In this document: positions 36,084 to 47,455 of the stretch, in pieces
Layout of the letters: each line of letters begins with the position of its first letter
Numbering within the stretch: position 1 is the first letter of the stretch
DNA from: an uncultured Clostridia bacterium
GTDB taxonomy: Bacteria > Bacillota > Clostridia > Oscillospirales > Ruminococcaceae
Reading direction: 5' to 3'
DNA: 64,000 nt
Assembly (NCBI GenBank): GCA_945876755.1
Contig: CAMCPM010000001.1
Coordinates: 1-64,000 of the forward strand
Program-made: the position numbers and the translations under genes
Notes under the pieces: generated by a model
Told to the model about the DNA's origin: nothing
Database searches by the model: none
The model's input: only the letters and a program-made list of their open reading frames with translations

Positions 36084-37664
36084 TTAATTTTCGATAATTT
36101 TCAGCGCACATTTTACACCGTCAACTGCCGCAGACATTATTCCTCCTGCATAGCCTGCGCCTTCTCCGCACGGGTACATACCGTCGACCGACAGCGATGT
36201 CATATTCTCATTGCGAGTGATCCTTACAGGAGATGAGGTTCTTGTTTCGGGTGCGGTAAGCACCGCGTTTCTATTGCCGAAGCATTTCATTTTTCGTGAA
36301 AAAATGTTTAATCCGATACGCATCATTTCCGTCACCTGCTTTGGAAAAAGTCCGTCAAAATTACATTCTGTCACTCCTATCGCATATGTCGGCATAACTT
36401 CTGCACCGTGCATACTGCCCTTTCCTTCAAGAAAGCTGCCTACTGTTGATGCAGGCGCACTATAATTTTTCCCTGCAAGCATATAAGCCTTTCGTTCTAT
36501 TTCACGGGCAAATTTTACGCCATCCAACGGATCTCCGCCAAAATCTTCAGGTGAAACAGACACGACCAACGCTGAGTTTGCATTTTCTCCGTCACGGGCA
36601 AATTCGCTCATTCCGTTTGTAACAACTGTTTCAGTTTCACTTGATGATGGCACGACAGTTCCTCCAGGACACATACAAAAGGTATACACCGCACGTTCTC
36701 CACTGCGATACGAAAGCTGATATTCACCCTGCGGAAGATTTGAATTATTCCAATGTTTTCCGTAAAGAGAACGGTTGACATCAGACTGCTTATGCTCAAT
36801 TCTTGCACCGACCGAAAACGGCTTAGGTTCAAGAAAAATTTTCTTATTATAAAGCATTTCAAACGTATCTCTCGCACTGTGTCCAATCGCAAGTATCAAT
36901 GCATCACAAGGTATCACCTCGCTGCCATTAATGGTTACAGATTTAATTTTCCCGTTTTCCGTATCAAAATCCGTCAAAACAGAATTAAAACGTACCTTTC
37001 CGCCAAGTTCTATCACTTTTTCACGGATATTTTTTACAACTTTTCGCAGCCTATCTGTGCCAATATGCGGCTTTGCTTTTATCAGTATTTCTTCAGGTGC
37101 TCCAAATTCAACAAGCTTTTCAAGAACGTGGCGGCAAAGAGGGTCTTTTATTCTTGTGGTAAGCTTGCCATCTGAAAAAGTCCCTGCACCTCCTTCGCCG
37201 AACTGAACGTTTGTGGACGGGTCAAGCTGCGCTTTTGTCCAGAAATTGTTTACAATCTGTACCCTTTCATCAACACAAGCTCCTCGCTCGATAACAAGAG
37301 GTTCAAAGCCATACTCCGCAAGTGTCAGAGCAGCAAACATTCCGGCAGGTCCGAAACCCGCTATTACAACTTTTTTATTATTATCTTGAACTGATCTTTC
37401 AGGCATTAGTTTTTCCTGCTTTACCTCTGAGCAAAAGGGATATTTATCGCATATCCGGCTTTCAGCAGATTTGTCGGACAACTCCGCCCATACAGATGAA
37501 ACAAGACGTATATTGTTATTATCTCTTGCGTCAAGAGAAGTTTTATGGATTCCGCTTCTTATTACATCGGATTGATTTACTCTGATTTTTTTGAGAGCCG
37601 CAGAAACGATCTCCTCCTGCTCTGAAGTTATACTGCTTTTAATTTGTGAAATTATTACAGCCAT
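36084..37664 (-). CDS. NAD(P)/FAD-dependent oxidoreductase (FAD dehydrogenase family)
   Basis: 526 residues. An N-terminal domain of about 90 residues precedes the FAD-binding motif VVIAGFGPAGMFAA near residue 100; the family motif QFGEGGAGTFSDGKL and the terminal GEGAGYAGGIMSAAVDG are intact. These soluble flavoproteins are annotated as uncharacterised FAD-dependent dehydrogenases. Substrate and partner are unknown. It begins 16 bases after the cdaR terminator, so it is transcribed separately or by read-through. Confidence 0.85.
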   Translation of the reverse strand: MAVIISQIKSSITSEQEEIVSAALKKIRVNQSDVIRSGIHKTSLDARDNNNIRLVSSVWAELSDKSAESRICDKYPFCSEVKQEKLMPERSVQDNNKKVVIAGFGPAGMFAALTLAEYGFEPLVIERGACVDERVQIVNNFWTKAQLDPSTNVQFGEGGAGTFSDGKLTTRIKDPLCRHVLEKLVEFGAPEEILIKAKPHIGTDRLRKVVKNIREKVIELGGKVRFNSVLTDFDTENGKIKSVTINGSEVIPCDALILAIGHSARDTFEMLYNKKIFLEPKPFSVGARIEHKQSDVNRSLYGKHWNNSNLPQGEYQLSYRSGERAVYTFCMCPGGTVVPSSSETETVVTNGMSEFARDGENANSALVVSVSPEDFGGDPLDGVKFAREIERKAYMLAGKNYSAPASTVGSFLEGKGSMHGAEVMPTYAIGVTECNFDGLFPKQVTEMMRIGLNIFSRKMKCFGNRNAVLTAPETRTSSPVRITRNENMTSLSVDGMYPCGEGAGYAGGIMSAAVDGVKCALKIIEN

Positions 37665-37680
37665 ATTAACAACCTTTCGG

Positions 37681-37716
37681 AAACAGGCGGAAAAGCTTGA
37701 CCTTTCCGCCTGTTTA
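37681..37716 (-). terminator. Terminator after cdaR
   Basis: Minus strand AAACAGGCGGAAA pairs with TTTCCGCCTGTTT immediately after the cdaR stop. Confidence 0.75.
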
Positions 37717-39063
37717 TCAGTTATTTTCCTTTACAGTCACCTGAATCGTCGCTCTTGGCGAAAGAACACCATCAGAGCCGATACACCAAATATCATCATA
37801 TGCAGGAATACTAAAAGTTACCGGAAGCTTATGATAGCCCTCTTCCATATCAAAACTGTTCAGCATATCTATTTGTGCAATTACATCAATATATGTGAGC
37901 TGCTCCATTGATTCTTCCGGTCCGACAAATATTGGAGTAACACCGGAAGTTACAATTTTGAAATCGAACTGGCTCGGTACATTTACAAGCTGAATTGAAG
38001 GATTTGTTATATGAATAGGACGTTTAATAAGACCTTCAGAAGGACACTTTACGGTAATTGCTCCTACCTCGTTCCAATCCTGATATCCTTCCGTAAGAAA
38101 TTCTTCGGTAATAAAAGTAAATTCCTTTCCGATATCAACTTCACGCATATCAATTGTACCAATATCAATTACATCTCCGTCTTTGATACTTTCATTCGGA
38201 ACGACAACTTCAAGCTCATCTACAGAAAATTCAAGCTTTTCTTTGAATTTTTCAATGTCAAAGCTTGCGGGAGCATTAGTTATACGGACATCAAGCTTCA
38301 TAGTACGCTTTACATAAACAGGAACATGAACCGTAAATTCGGATTTATCATAAGTGAGACGATTATCCTCGTCAACAATAACGATATTTCCGTTATAAAG
38401 CTTAATTGTACTTGTTTTGAAATCCGTCGTACTTGTAAGCGTGGTATCTTCGCTGATTATAGCTGTTGCCCTTGTAATGCTTTCAACCGTTTCAGCAGGT
38501 CCGGTTATGTTTACAGTATCCGGAACAACAATAATGCTTTCATTATCGCCCATAATAAATCCGTCAGCTGTATTGAGTCCGGAAATCTCCGGACTTACCT
38601 GAATTTTCTTTGTAATTATTCTATCAAAATCAACGCTTACTAATGCTGGTTCGATTTTTGTTACTTCAAATTTTTTGCCATTCTTACTTTCAATCTGTAT
38701 CGGAAGATTATATTCCATTGCATACATTACATTTTCTGCTGAAGCAACCGCAACCAGGTCTTCTGTTTTAAGACTTCCGACTTCTCCGCGGTCACCGGTA
38801 ATATACACGTTTACCGTTTCAACAGACTGCGACATAGGTTGATATTCATTTGCTTCTGCATATGTTCCCTCAAGAGATATCTCAACGGGAACATTGTATA
38901 TGACCGTATCCATAGTAGGATAAACGCTTATTGAAACTAAAAACCATATTACTATTGCAGCAACAAGGGAAGCAATTTTTATAACGACGTCCTTTTCAAA
39001 AAGATGCGAAAAGAACATACCGATTTTATTAAAAATATTTTTTATTATCTCAAGCATACTCAT
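37717..39063 (-). CDS. cdaR: CdaR/YbbR-family regulator of c-di-AMP synthesis
   Basis: 448 residues. One membrane helix near residues 25-48 (VVIKIASLVAAIVIWFLVSI) anchors a large outer part built of YbbR repeats (several blocks with VNITGPAETVE-like turns). CdaR binds CdaA and tunes c-di-AMP production. It lies 20 bases downstream of cdaA in the same operon. glmM, often the third gene, is absent here. Confidence 0.92.
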   Translation of the reverse strand: MSMLEIIKNIFNKIGMFFSHLFEKDVVIKIASLVAAIVIWFLVSISVYPTMDTVIYNVPVEISLEGTYAEANEYQPMSQSVETVNVYITGDRGEVGSLKTEDLVAVASAENVMYAMEYNLPIQIESKNGKKFEVTKIEPALVSVDFDRIITKKIQVSPEISGLNTADGFIMGDNESIIVVPDTVNITGPAETVESITRATAIISEDTTLTSTTDFKTSTIKLYNGNIVIVDEDNRLTYDKSEFTVHVPVYVKRTMKLDVRITNAPASFDIEKFKEKLEFSVDELEVVVPNESIKDGDVIDIGTIDMREVDIGKEFTFITEEFLTEGYQDWNEVGAITVKCPSEGLIKRPIHITNPSIQLVNVPSQFDFKIVTSGVTPIFVGPEESMEQLTYIDVIAQIDMLNSFDMEEGYHKLPVTFSIPAYDDIWCIGSDGVLSPRATIQVTVKENN

Positions 39064-39083
39064 ATTTATGCAAAATCCTCCGC

Positions 39084-40034
39084 TCAGATTTTATCGGTAA
39101 ATTTCTTTTTTCTGAATACTCCGAAAATACTGTTTTCGTCTTTTTCTTCTGACTCCTCATCATTCTTCGGAGGATTTCCGTTGTTTTTAGGCGGTTTTTG
39201 TGCTTTCTGCGGCTTTTCGGGAAGAAGTTTCTTTCTTAGCAGTTTTTTCAGACTATCTCTCGTGTATCCTCTTGTAAGGTCACCGTTTTCAGCAACAGAG
39301 ATAGTTCCGGTTTCTTCCGATACAACAATTATAATTGCGTCGGAATTTTCGCTCATACCTATTGCTGCACGGTGGCGTGAGCCAAGCGCCTTGTTAATGG
39401 TTTCCTCTTTTTGTGGCTTCGGAAGAAAACACGCCGCTGCAAGAACCATTCCATCGCGCATTATAACTGCGCCGTCGTGAAGCGGTGTTTTGGGATAAAA
39501 AATATTTCCAAACAATTCTTTTGATGGTTCTGCATTTAATATCGTTCCCGTGTCTATCTGTTCGCCAAGCTTTGATTCCTGCTCAATTACAATAAGCGCA
39601 CCTGTTGTTGTAGAGGACAAATCCTCACATGCATCACATATAGACTCGATAGCATTACCCCATTTAGCGGCAAGAGCATCTGCCGATTCGGCAGTAAGTG
39701 ATGAAAACACAGAAAGCTTTGAAACCTTTGAATGTCCCATTTTTTCAAGAGAACGTCGAAGCTCAGGCTGAAAAAGCACAACAATTGCCAACAATCCGAT
39801 ATCAAAAACTCTGTTAAGCAGATATGCCATTGCTTTCATGCCTACTGCGTCCATAATGAAATATGCAATAAAAATCAGAACAACGCCTCGGATAAGTCCG
39901 CCTGCACGGGTTTCCTTAACAAGAGTAAAGCCCTTGTAAATAAGCACTGTAAGCACGGCTATATCAAGAACATCCCAGAATTCAATGGGCAATATACTGT
40001 TTATATATGAACCCATTGTATATATTAAGTCCAT
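39084..40034 (-). CDS. cdaA: Diadenylate cyclase CdaA
   Basis: 316 residues. Three N-terminal membrane helices (residues about 18-95) are followed by the DAC domain with catalytic DGAVIMRDG near 185 and GSRHRAAIG near 220. It condenses two ATP to c-di-AMP, a messenger controlling potassium and wall balance. The C-terminal tail beyond the DAC core is long, lysine- and proline-rich (KPQKAQKPPKNNG) and possibly disordered, longer than in B. subtilis CdaA (about 273 residues). Confidence 0.96.
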   Translation of the reverse strand: MDLIYTMGSYINSILPIEFWDVLDIAVLTVLIYKGFTLVKETRAGGLIRGVVLIFIAYFIMDAVGMKAMAYLLNRVFDIGLLAIVVLFQPELRRSLEKMGHSKVSKLSVFSSLTAESADALAAKWGNAIESICDACEDLSSTTTGALIVIEQESKLGEQIDTGTILNAEPSKELFGNIFYPKTPLHDGAVIMRDGMVLAAACFLPKPQKEETINKALGSRHRAAIGMSENSDAIIIVVSEETGTISVAENGDLTRGYTRDSLKKLLRKKLLPEKPQKAQKPPKNNGNPPKNDEESEEKDENSIFGVFRKKKFTDKI

Positions 40035-40068
40035 TTATCAGACCATTCCTTTCAGCAGATATATTATT

Positions 40069-40097
40069 ATTTTACCATTATTTCATTGTTTTTTCAA
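40069..40097 (-). promoter_or_regulatory. Promoter of cdaA-cdaR
   Basis: Minus strand TTGAAA (40097-40092), 17-base spacer, TAAAAT (40074-40069), 35 bases before the cdaA start. Confidence 0.6.
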
Positions 40098-40120
40098 TAC
40101 CCTTAAAAAAATAAATCAAT

Positions 40121-40156
40121 AAAAAAAGCAAGGATATTCAAAATGAATACCCTTGC
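40121..40156 (-). terminator. Terminator after the GH26-like gene
   Basis: Minus strand GCAAGGGTATTC pairs with GAATATCCTTGC followed by TTTTTTT, nine bases after the stop codon. Confidence 0.85.
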
Positions 40157-40164
40157 GGTAAATA

Positions 40165-41610
40165 TTAAAGTACAACAGGCTCAAATTCGACACGAATTTT
40201 AGGAAGTTTCTTTACCGTGTAATAATAGTTCTCTGCCCAATCTTCGCCCTGTGACGGGTCGTTTTCACCGCTTGCGGGAGGAGCAAAAAGCTTGAGAATC
40301 ATATCACAGGCACAGTCAAGAGGCTTCTCGTAAAATGCACTCATAAGGTCGATAACCTTTGCTTCGGGAGACTTATAAAACCATCTTCCGTTAATTTCAA
40401 TCATATAGTTGCTGTCATCATCCTTGTCAAAATAAAGCTCACAGAAATGAGGATTGCTGTCAAAATGCATCGGAATTGCAAGTCCGTCCGCATCCTCAGC
40501 ACCGCCCCAACGAAGAGTAACGGGAAGTTCGATTTCTGCATTCTGCTTCATCTCGGGCAGGAAACGCTCGCTGTGGATAATTTCCTTATATGTTTTCATT
40601 ACAGGCTGAGGAATACCTACGTCCGCATTGTTGGGGTCCTGGATTTCCAGACCAAGCCTTCCCCTGTCACGGAACTGATAGAAAGTAAATCCGCTGAACC
40701 AGTCGGCATTGTCCTCTTCCATAATATCACAGAATTCCTTTACCATCATTGCCTGGTCGTATGCACCGGTTACGTCGCCGTCTGCATTGAACTCGGACAT
40801 TACCATAGGTTTGGCAACTCCGCCGTTAAGCTCCTTATATCTTTCAAAGCTCAGCTTTGTAAGATTGTAGACATCTCTTACCTTGCTTCTAGAATGGCTT
40901 GTTCCTCCCTTTAAGGCAACATCGTAAGGCCAGCCCCAGTGAAGCGCCATATATTTGTCAACAGACCAAATATCTGCTTCTGGAATACACTGTGCAAACT
41001 CCTTTTCCTTTTCCATTTCTCCGCCGTTTTCGGGATGTTCAACGCCGCCGATACAGATTATGGTTTTTACATTTGGAGCATATTCATGAATAATTTTACT
41101 GAAATGAACAAAGAAATCTGCAACACCCTGATAGGTCGTGCGCTTTGTAAACGAGAACCAATCTCCTGTTGCCTCATGGTTGATACGAAGCATCATTCTT
41201 CCGAACGGACGCAGATCCTTTGCAATTGCAATAAGGTGCTCATCGGATACGTTAGGGTCAACAGTAAGCGTAAGGGTAACGTCCTGACCGTGACGGCGAA
41301 CATCTCTCATACAAGTAAAGGGCTCATCATCGGTCGTACCGTTAAGACCGCCCTTGTATGTAAAATAGTCGTCATATGGATAATCCCATTGGAACGAAAC
41401 TTCGGCATCCTTCATTACCTCAGAAATTCTGCCGGGCCATTCCTTATCAAGCGGATAGTAACAATACATAAGGCTGATACTGCGGTGAGGTCTGCCGAGA
41501 GTGTGAAGTATATAATCCTGATTAACGTATTCGCCTCTTTCGGAGCCGTCTCCCAAATCAACCGCACACTTGGCTTTACCCATATGAATACCATAAAGCT
41601 TATCGTTCAT
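40165..41610 (-). CDS. GH26-like glycoside hydrolase, no signal peptide
   Basis: 481 residues. A TIM-barrel with a likely acid/base glutamate in RINHEATGDWFSF and a second glutamate in PMVMSEFNADG, the arrangement of clan GH-A families such as GH26 mannanases. It has no signal sequence, so it would act inside the cell on imported oligosaccharides, or on the surface by another route. A C-terminal part (RWGGAEDADGLAIP) is beta-rich. Start ATG 41610 has GAAAGGG. A cre-like sequence lies in the leader at 41643-41656. Family assignment is by motif only. Confidence 0.65.
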   Translation of the reverse strand: MNDKLYGIHMGKAKCAVDLGDGSERGEYVNQDYILHTLGRPHRSISLMYCYYPLDKEWPGRISEVMKDAEVSFQWDYPYDDYFTYKGGLNGTTDDEPFTCMRDVRRHGQDVTLTLTVDPNVSDEHLIAIAKDLRPFGRMMLRINHEATGDWFSFTKRTTYQGVADFFVHFSKIIHEYAPNVKTIICIGGVEHPENGGEMEKEKEFAQCIPEADIWSVDKYMALHWGWPYDVALKGGTSHSRSKVRDVYNLTKLSFERYKELNGGVAKPMVMSEFNADGDVTGAYDQAMMVKEFCDIMEEDNADWFSGFTFYQFRDRGRLGLEIQDPNNADVGIPQPVMKTYKEIIHSERFLPEMKQNAEIELPVTLRWGGAEDADGLAIPMHFDSNPHFCELYFDKDDDSNYMIEINGRWFYKSPEAKVIDLMSAFYEKPLDCACDMILKLFAPPASGENDPSQGEDWAENYYYTVKKLPKIRVEFEPVVL

Positions 41611-41642
41611 TAAATACAACCCTTTCTATAAAATTATATTTA

Positions 41643-41656
41643 AGTAATCGTTTCCA
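41643..41656 (-). promoter_or_regulatory. cre-like operator (CcpA/LacI type)
   Basis: Minus strand TGGAAACGATTACT agrees with the catabolite-responsive element consensus at 12 of 14 positions. It lies between the -10 box and the start codon, where binding would block transcription. Confidence 0.4.
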
Positions 41657-41662
41657 TAGATA

Positions 41663-41691
41663 AATTTATCATAAAAATCACATCTTGTCAA
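41663..41691 (-). promoter_or_regulatory. Promoter of the GH26-like gene
   Basis: Minus strand TTGACA (41691-41686), 17-base spacer, TAAATT (41668-41663). Confidence 0.55.
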
Positions 41692-41724
41692 CAAACATTT
41701 TATGAACGAAAAATATTTCATAAT

Positions 41725-41763
41725 AATAAAAGAAAAGAGGTATCGGATAAATCCAATACCTCC
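41725..41763 (-). terminator. Terminator after the AMP-ligase operon
   Basis: Minus strand GAGGTATTGGAT pairs with ATCCGATACCTC, followed by TTTTCTTTT. Confidence 0.8.
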
Positions 41764-41795
41764 ATAATTATATTGATAATTTCACAAAATCAGGC

Positions 41796-43454
41796 TCACT
41801 TATTATCGTTGTCTCTGATTGCAACTCGTCTGATTTTGCCGCTGATCGTCTTAGGCAATTCATCAACAAATTCAACGATTCTCGGATACTTATACGGAGC
41901 AGTATTCTTCTTAACGTGCTCCTGAAGTTCCTTAATGAGCGCTTCATCGCCCTTGTCCTTATATTCCTTGGTAAGAACGATGGTTGCCTTTACGACCTGA
42001 CCTCTGATCGGGTCCTTAGCGCCTGTTACTGCAACTTCAAGAACGGCAGGATGTTCCATAAGAACGCTTTCGATCTCGAATGGTCCGATACGATAGCCGG
42101 AAGCCTTGATTACGTCATCGGTACGTCCAACATACCAGAAGTAACCGTCTTCATCGCGCCATGCTGTATCACCTGTATGGTACATATTATTATTCCATGA
42201 ATTATTTGTAGCTTCGGGATTTTTATAATATTCCTTGAACATACCGATTTGGTGCATACCCTTTGTACGAATAACAATTTCACCAGTTTCACCGGCAGGA
42301 AGCGAATTTCCGTCCTCGTCAACAATATCAACATTGTAGAGAGGTGTAGGCTTGCCCATTGAACCGGGCTTAGGCTCCATTCCCGGGAGATTTGCAACTA
42401 CGAGAACAGTTTCGGTCTGACCGAAGCCCTCCATCAGCTTCAGGCCTGTATATTCAAGCCATCTGTTGTAAACTTCGGGATTGAGTGCCTCGCCTGCAAT
42501 AGTGGAATATTTAAGGTTTGAAAGGTCGTAATTCTCTATGCCCTCTTTGATAAACATACGGTACATAGTCGGAGGCGCACAGAAAGAGGTTACCTTATAA
42601 TCCTGAATTTTCTGAAGAATATCAGCTGAATGGAAGCGGTTGAAGTCATATACGAAAACAGAAGCCGCACAAGCAAACTGACCGTACATTTTACCCCACA
42701 TACACTTGCCCCAGCCTGATTCGGAAATAGTGAAGTGGAGAGTATCCTCCTTAATATTATGCCAATATTTAGCAGTCTGAATATGCGCAGCTGCATAGTA
42801 ATGGCTGTGGAGAACCATCTTTGGATAGCCTGTTGTTCCGCTTGTGAAGTAAAGCAGCATATCGTCGTCAACCTTGTTTTCGATACGCTCAAGAGTTTCG
42901 GGGAACTTTTCAATTTCTTTGTCAAAGGAGACCCATCCGTCTCTGTCACCGCGAACAATATATTTTTCAATTATGCCGTCATATTCCTTGAGTGATTCCT
43001 CAATGTGGTCGGTAACCTCGCCGTCAGCTGTTGCAATAACATACTTAACGTCGGCAGCTTTGAAACGGTAGGTATAATCCTTTTTCATAAGCTGATTTGT
43101 AGCAGGAATAAGAACAGCACCGATCTTACACAGTGCGATCGTAAGGAACCAGAACTGATAATGACGCTTTAAAACAGCAAGGACTTTATCGCCTTTTTTA
43201 ACTCCGTGCGCAAGCAGCATATTTGCTGTCTGATTGGATTTTTTCATAAGGTCGGAATAAGTGAAGATATGCTCCTCACCTTCTTCGTTAAGCCATACCA
43301 TTGCACGGCGTTCAGGCTCGTTCTTTGCAATTTCATCAATTATATCGTATCCGAAATTGAAATTTTCGGGAACATGAACCTCAAGCTTTGTAAGAACACC
43401 GTTACTGTCAAATTCATCGCTGACAAACTTTTTATATAAATCTTTCATTTCCAT
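41796..43454 (-). CDS. AMP-forming acyl-CoA synthetase
   Basis: 552 residues, ANL superfamily. The phosphate loop is YFTSGTTGYPKM near residue 195, later motifs are GFGQTETV and YHTGDTAWRDEDGYFWYVGR, and the catalytic lysine is in PKTISGKIRR near the C-terminus. The layout is that of acetyl-CoA/medium-chain acyl-CoA synthetases. It activates a carboxylic acid to an acyl-CoA via acyl-AMP; chain length is not evident. Start ATG 43454 has GAGGG. It is preceded by an XRE-cupin regulator, a pairing often seen for such ligases. Confidence 0.9.
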   Translation of the reverse strand: MEMKDLYKKFVSDEFDSNGVLTKLEVHVPENFNFGYDIIDEIAKNEPERRAMVWLNEEGEEHIFTYSDLMKKSNQTANMLLAHGVKKGDKVLAVLKRHYQFWFLTIALCKIGAVLIPATNQLMKKDYTYRFKAADVKYVIATADGEVTDHIEESLKEYDGIIEKYIVRGDRDGWVSFDKEIEKFPETLERIENKVDDDMLLYFTSGTTGYPKMVLHSHYYAAAHIQTAKYWHNIKEDTLHFTISESGWGKCMWGKMYGQFACAASVFVYDFNRFHSADILQKIQDYKVTSFCAPPTMYRMFIKEGIENYDLSNLKYSTIAGEALNPEVYNRWLEYTGLKLMEGFGQTETVLVVANLPGMEPKPGSMGKPTPLYNVDIVDEDGNSLPAGETGEIVIRTKGMHQIGMFKEYYKNPEATNNSWNNNMYHTGDTAWRDEDGYFWYVGRTDDVIKASGYRIGPFEIESVLMEHPAVLEVAVTGAKDPIRGQVVKATIVLTKEYKDKGDEALIKELQEHVKKNTAPYKYPRIVEFVDELPKTISGKIRRVAIRDNDNK

Positions 43455-43480
43455 TTGAATATTACCCTCTTCCGAAAATT

Positions 43481-44044
43481 TTACTTGATAAGTATTGCAA
43501 GGAATTCGCACTTCTCACCGTTTGTTGCTATCATACCGTGAGGTGCGCTTGAATCATATATAATAGAATCCCCCTTGCTGAGAACCTTGATTTTGCCGTC
43601 GATAACGATTTTCAGGCTGCCCGAAAGAATGTAATCATACTCCTGACCCTCATGAACAGAAAGCGAAATAGGCTTATCCTGCTCTTCCTCTGAATAAGGC
43701 GCAATAACAAGGAACGGCTCAATTTTCTTATCTTTGAAAAGATATGCAAGGTGCTGATATTCAAAGCTTTCACGGCGCTTAACGGGGAGTCCTGTCCCGT
43801 TTCTTACAACGCAATAGCGCTTGAGCTTTGGATTTTCACCTGTGAGAAGTTCAATAATATCAACGCCGAAAATCTCTGCACACTTATAAATAAATGTTAC
43901 GGAAAAATCCTTTTCTCCCTTTTCGATAAGAGCGTAATCCTCTGCTGAACAGCCTGTTTTCTCGCACATTTCCTCGGTTGTTATCCCGAGAATATCGCGC
44001 AGACCCTTTAATCTTTCAGCCACTTCCTTAATGCTGTAATTCAT
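43481..44044 (-). CDS. XRE-cupin transcriptional regulator
   Basis: 187 residues. Residues 1-65 are a Cro/C1 helix-turn-helix (LRDILGITTEEMCEKTGCS), residues 110-185 a cupin beta-barrel (SVHEGQEYDYILSGSLKI, GDSIIYDSSAPHG). Such proteins sense a small ligand in the cupin and commonly control the adjacent ligase gene. It overlaps the phosphatase stop by four bases (ATGA) and leads into the AMP-ligase. Confidence 0.9.
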   Translation of the reverse strand: MNYSIKEVAERLKGLRDILGITTEEMCEKTGCSAEDYALIEKGEKDFSVTFIYKCAEIFGVDIIELLTGENPKLKRYCVVRNGTGLPVKRRESFEYQHLAYLFKDKKIEPFLVIAPYSEEEQDKPISLSVHEGQEYDYILSGSLKIVIDGKIKVLSKGDSIIYDSSAPHGMIATNGEKCEFLAILIK

Positions 44045-44700
44045 ACATTATACTCCCTTTCAATAATATTATAAATGTCCGACGGCTTTTCTGCGAGATG
44101 ATCCGCACCGCCCGACAGCAATTCCTCCTTGGTTCTGAACCCCCATAAACAGCCAATTGCTGTTACTCCCGCATTTTTTGCGGTAAACATATCAACGTTT
44201 GAATCGCCTGCAAAGTATGTATCATTCTTTTCTGAGCCAAGCCTGGACATTATGCTGTACACAATATCCGGCTCAGGCTTTTTTGGTACTCCCGGCAAAG
44301 CGCCCTGAACATAATCAAAGCTGTTTCCGAAAAACTGTTTTACAAGAGCCTGTGTAAATGAATCGGACTTGTTTGAAGCAACGGCGATTTTATAGCCGTT
44401 TTTCTTCAGCGCAGCTACAAGCTCCTCAATTCCGTCATATGGACGGGTTTTATCGGTAGAATGATTGTTATAGTATAAATCGAAAACCGATTTTACTTCT
44501 TCGATACGTTCCGGTGTACGCTCATTTTCAGGCAGAACCCGTTCAATTAATTTCGGTACGCCGTTTCCTACAAAATATTTAAAGCTTTCAACAGGATGAA
44601 CAGGATATCCGAATTTTTTCAGAGCATAATTTGCCGCATCTGCAAGGTCATCAAGCGAGTTAATCAATGTTCCGTCAAGGTCAAAAATAACAAGCTTCAT
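44041..44700 (-). CDS. gph: HAD-family phosphatase (phosphoglycolate phosphatase-like)
   Basis: 219 residues. HAD motif I IFDLDGTLIN at the N-terminus, motif II VASNKSD, motif III lysine and motif IV YFAGDSNVDM are present, with a helical cap (residues 15-80). It resembles phosphoglycolate phosphatase but substrate range in this family is wide. Start ATG 44700 is preceded by GGAGG five bases away. First gene of the operon with the XRE-cupin regulator and the AMP-ligase. Confidence 0.85.
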   Translation of the reverse strand: MKLVIFDLDGTLINSLDDLADAANYALKKFGYPVHPVESFKYFVGNGVPKLIERVLPENERTPERIEEVKSVFDLYYNNHSTDKTRPYDGIEELVAALKKNGYKIAVASNKSDSFTQALVKQFFGNSFDYVQGALPGVPKKPEPDIVYSIMSRLGSEKNDTYFAGDSNVDMFTAKNAGVTAIGCLWGFRTKEELLSGGADHLAEKPSDIYNIIEREYNV

Positions 44701-44733
44701 AAAAACCTCCATGTGATACTAAACATAAGTTAA

Positions 44734-44762
44734 ATTATAACATATTTACATTTAAATTTCAA
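44734..44762 (-). promoter_or_regulatory. Promoter of the gph/XRE-cupin/ligase operon
   Basis: Minus strand TTGAAA (44762-44757), 17-base spacer, TATAAT (44739-44734). Confidence 0.65.
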
Positions 44763-44799
44763 TAACTATAACCAAAAAGAATATCCAATTAATAAAAAA

Positions 44800-46315
<1,516 letters not shown>

Positions 46316-46332
46316 ATTAAATTAAAATCTCC

Positions 46333-47358
46333 TTACAAAATCAGCATTGCGTCACCGAAGCTGAAAAATCTGTATCGTTCCTCAACAGCTTTTTTATAGG
46401 CATTCATAGTGTTATCGTACCCCATAAACGCCGAAACAAGCATAATAAGAGTGCTTTCAGGCAGATGGAAATTTGTGATAAGACCGTCCAGAACCTTGAA
46501 TTTATAGCCCGGATAAATGAAAATATCCGTATATCCCTCGCACTCGTCAATTTTGTCGTAAAAAGTTGCCACGCTTTCAAGCGTACGGCAGGAAGTCGTT
46601 CCAACGGCAATGACCCGACCTCCGTTTGCCTTTGTACGGTTTATCAGGTCGGCGGTTTCTTTTGGCATATGGTAATGCTCACTGTGCATTTTATGGTCAA
46701 GAATATTATCTTCCTTTACGGGACGGAATGTTCCCAAGCCAACATGGAGAGTTACATATGCAAGGTTTATGCCTTTACGCTGTAGCTCTTCCAGCATTTC
46801 TTTAGTAAAATGAAGACCCGCTGTAGGTGCGGCGGAAGAGCCTAATTCACGGGAATAAACGGTCTGATAGCGCTCTTTATCCTCCAGCTTTTCTGTAATA
46901 TACGGAGGCAGAGGCATTTGTCCCACATCCTCCAAAGCTGTAAAGAAGTTGCCTTCACACTCGAATTTTACAATTCGGTTGCCGCCCTCAACGGTTTCAA
47001 CTATTTCTGCCTTTAACCTGCCATCGCCAAAAGTGAATTTTGCTCCGGGCTTAGCTTTTTTTCCGGGACGTACAAGAGTTTCCCAAAACTTGTCCCCTTT
47101 TTGCTCAAGGAGAAGAAATTCAACCACGGCGCCTGTGTTGTCCTTTATTCCGAAAAGACGTGCGGGCAGTACACGTGAATCGTTCATAACAAGCAAATCA
47201 CCTTTTTTCAGGTAATCGCATAAATTATAGAAATGACTGTGTTCAAGCTCCCCCGTTACCCGGTCGACTTTCAGCATTCTCGAATGATTGCGAGGCTCAA
47301 TAGGAGTTTGAGCAATAAGCTCCTCGGGCAAATCATAGTAAAAATCGGATTTTAACAT
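46333..47358 (-). CDS. queA: tRNA preQ1(34) S-adenosylmethionine ribosyltransferase-isomerase
   Basis: 341 residues, family length. The N-terminus [12 protein letters not shown], the RVLPARLFG stretch, [13 protein letters not shown] and the C-terminal [14 protein letters not shown] are diagnostic. It transfers the ribose of SAM to preQ1-tRNA to make epoxyqueuosine. Start ATG 47358 has AAAGGA. Confidence 0.96.
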   Translation of the reverse strand: MLKSDFYYDLPEELIAQTPIEPRNHSRMLKVDRVTGELEHSHFYNLCDYLKKGDLLVMNDSRVLPARLFGIKDNTGAVVEFLLLEQKGDKFWETLVRPGKKAKPGAKFTFGDGRLKAEIVETVEGGNRIVKFECEGNFFTALEDVGQMPLPPYITEKLEDKERYQTVYSRELGSSAAPTAGLHFTKEMLEELQRKGINLAYVTLHVGLGTFRPVKEDNILDHKMHSEHYHMPKETADLINRTKANGGRVIAVGTTSCRTLESVATFYDKIDECEGYTDIFIYPGYKFKVLDGLITNFHLPESTLIMLVSAFMGYDNTMNAYKKAVEERYRFFSFGDAMLIL

Positions 47359-47420
47359 TTTATATTCCTTTCTTTAATATAATTACTTATATTTCCTTAT
47401 AATTATTTTTGAAATATGTA

Positions 47421-47449
47421 TTGACAAACAGCTCTTTGCGTGATATGAT
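47421..47449 (+). promoter_or_regulatory. Promoter of the lysine biosynthesis operon
   Basis: TTGACA (47421-47426), 17-base spacer, TATGAT (47444-47449), just before the lysine riboswitch. Confidence 0.7.
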
Positions 47450-47455
47450 AAATTA

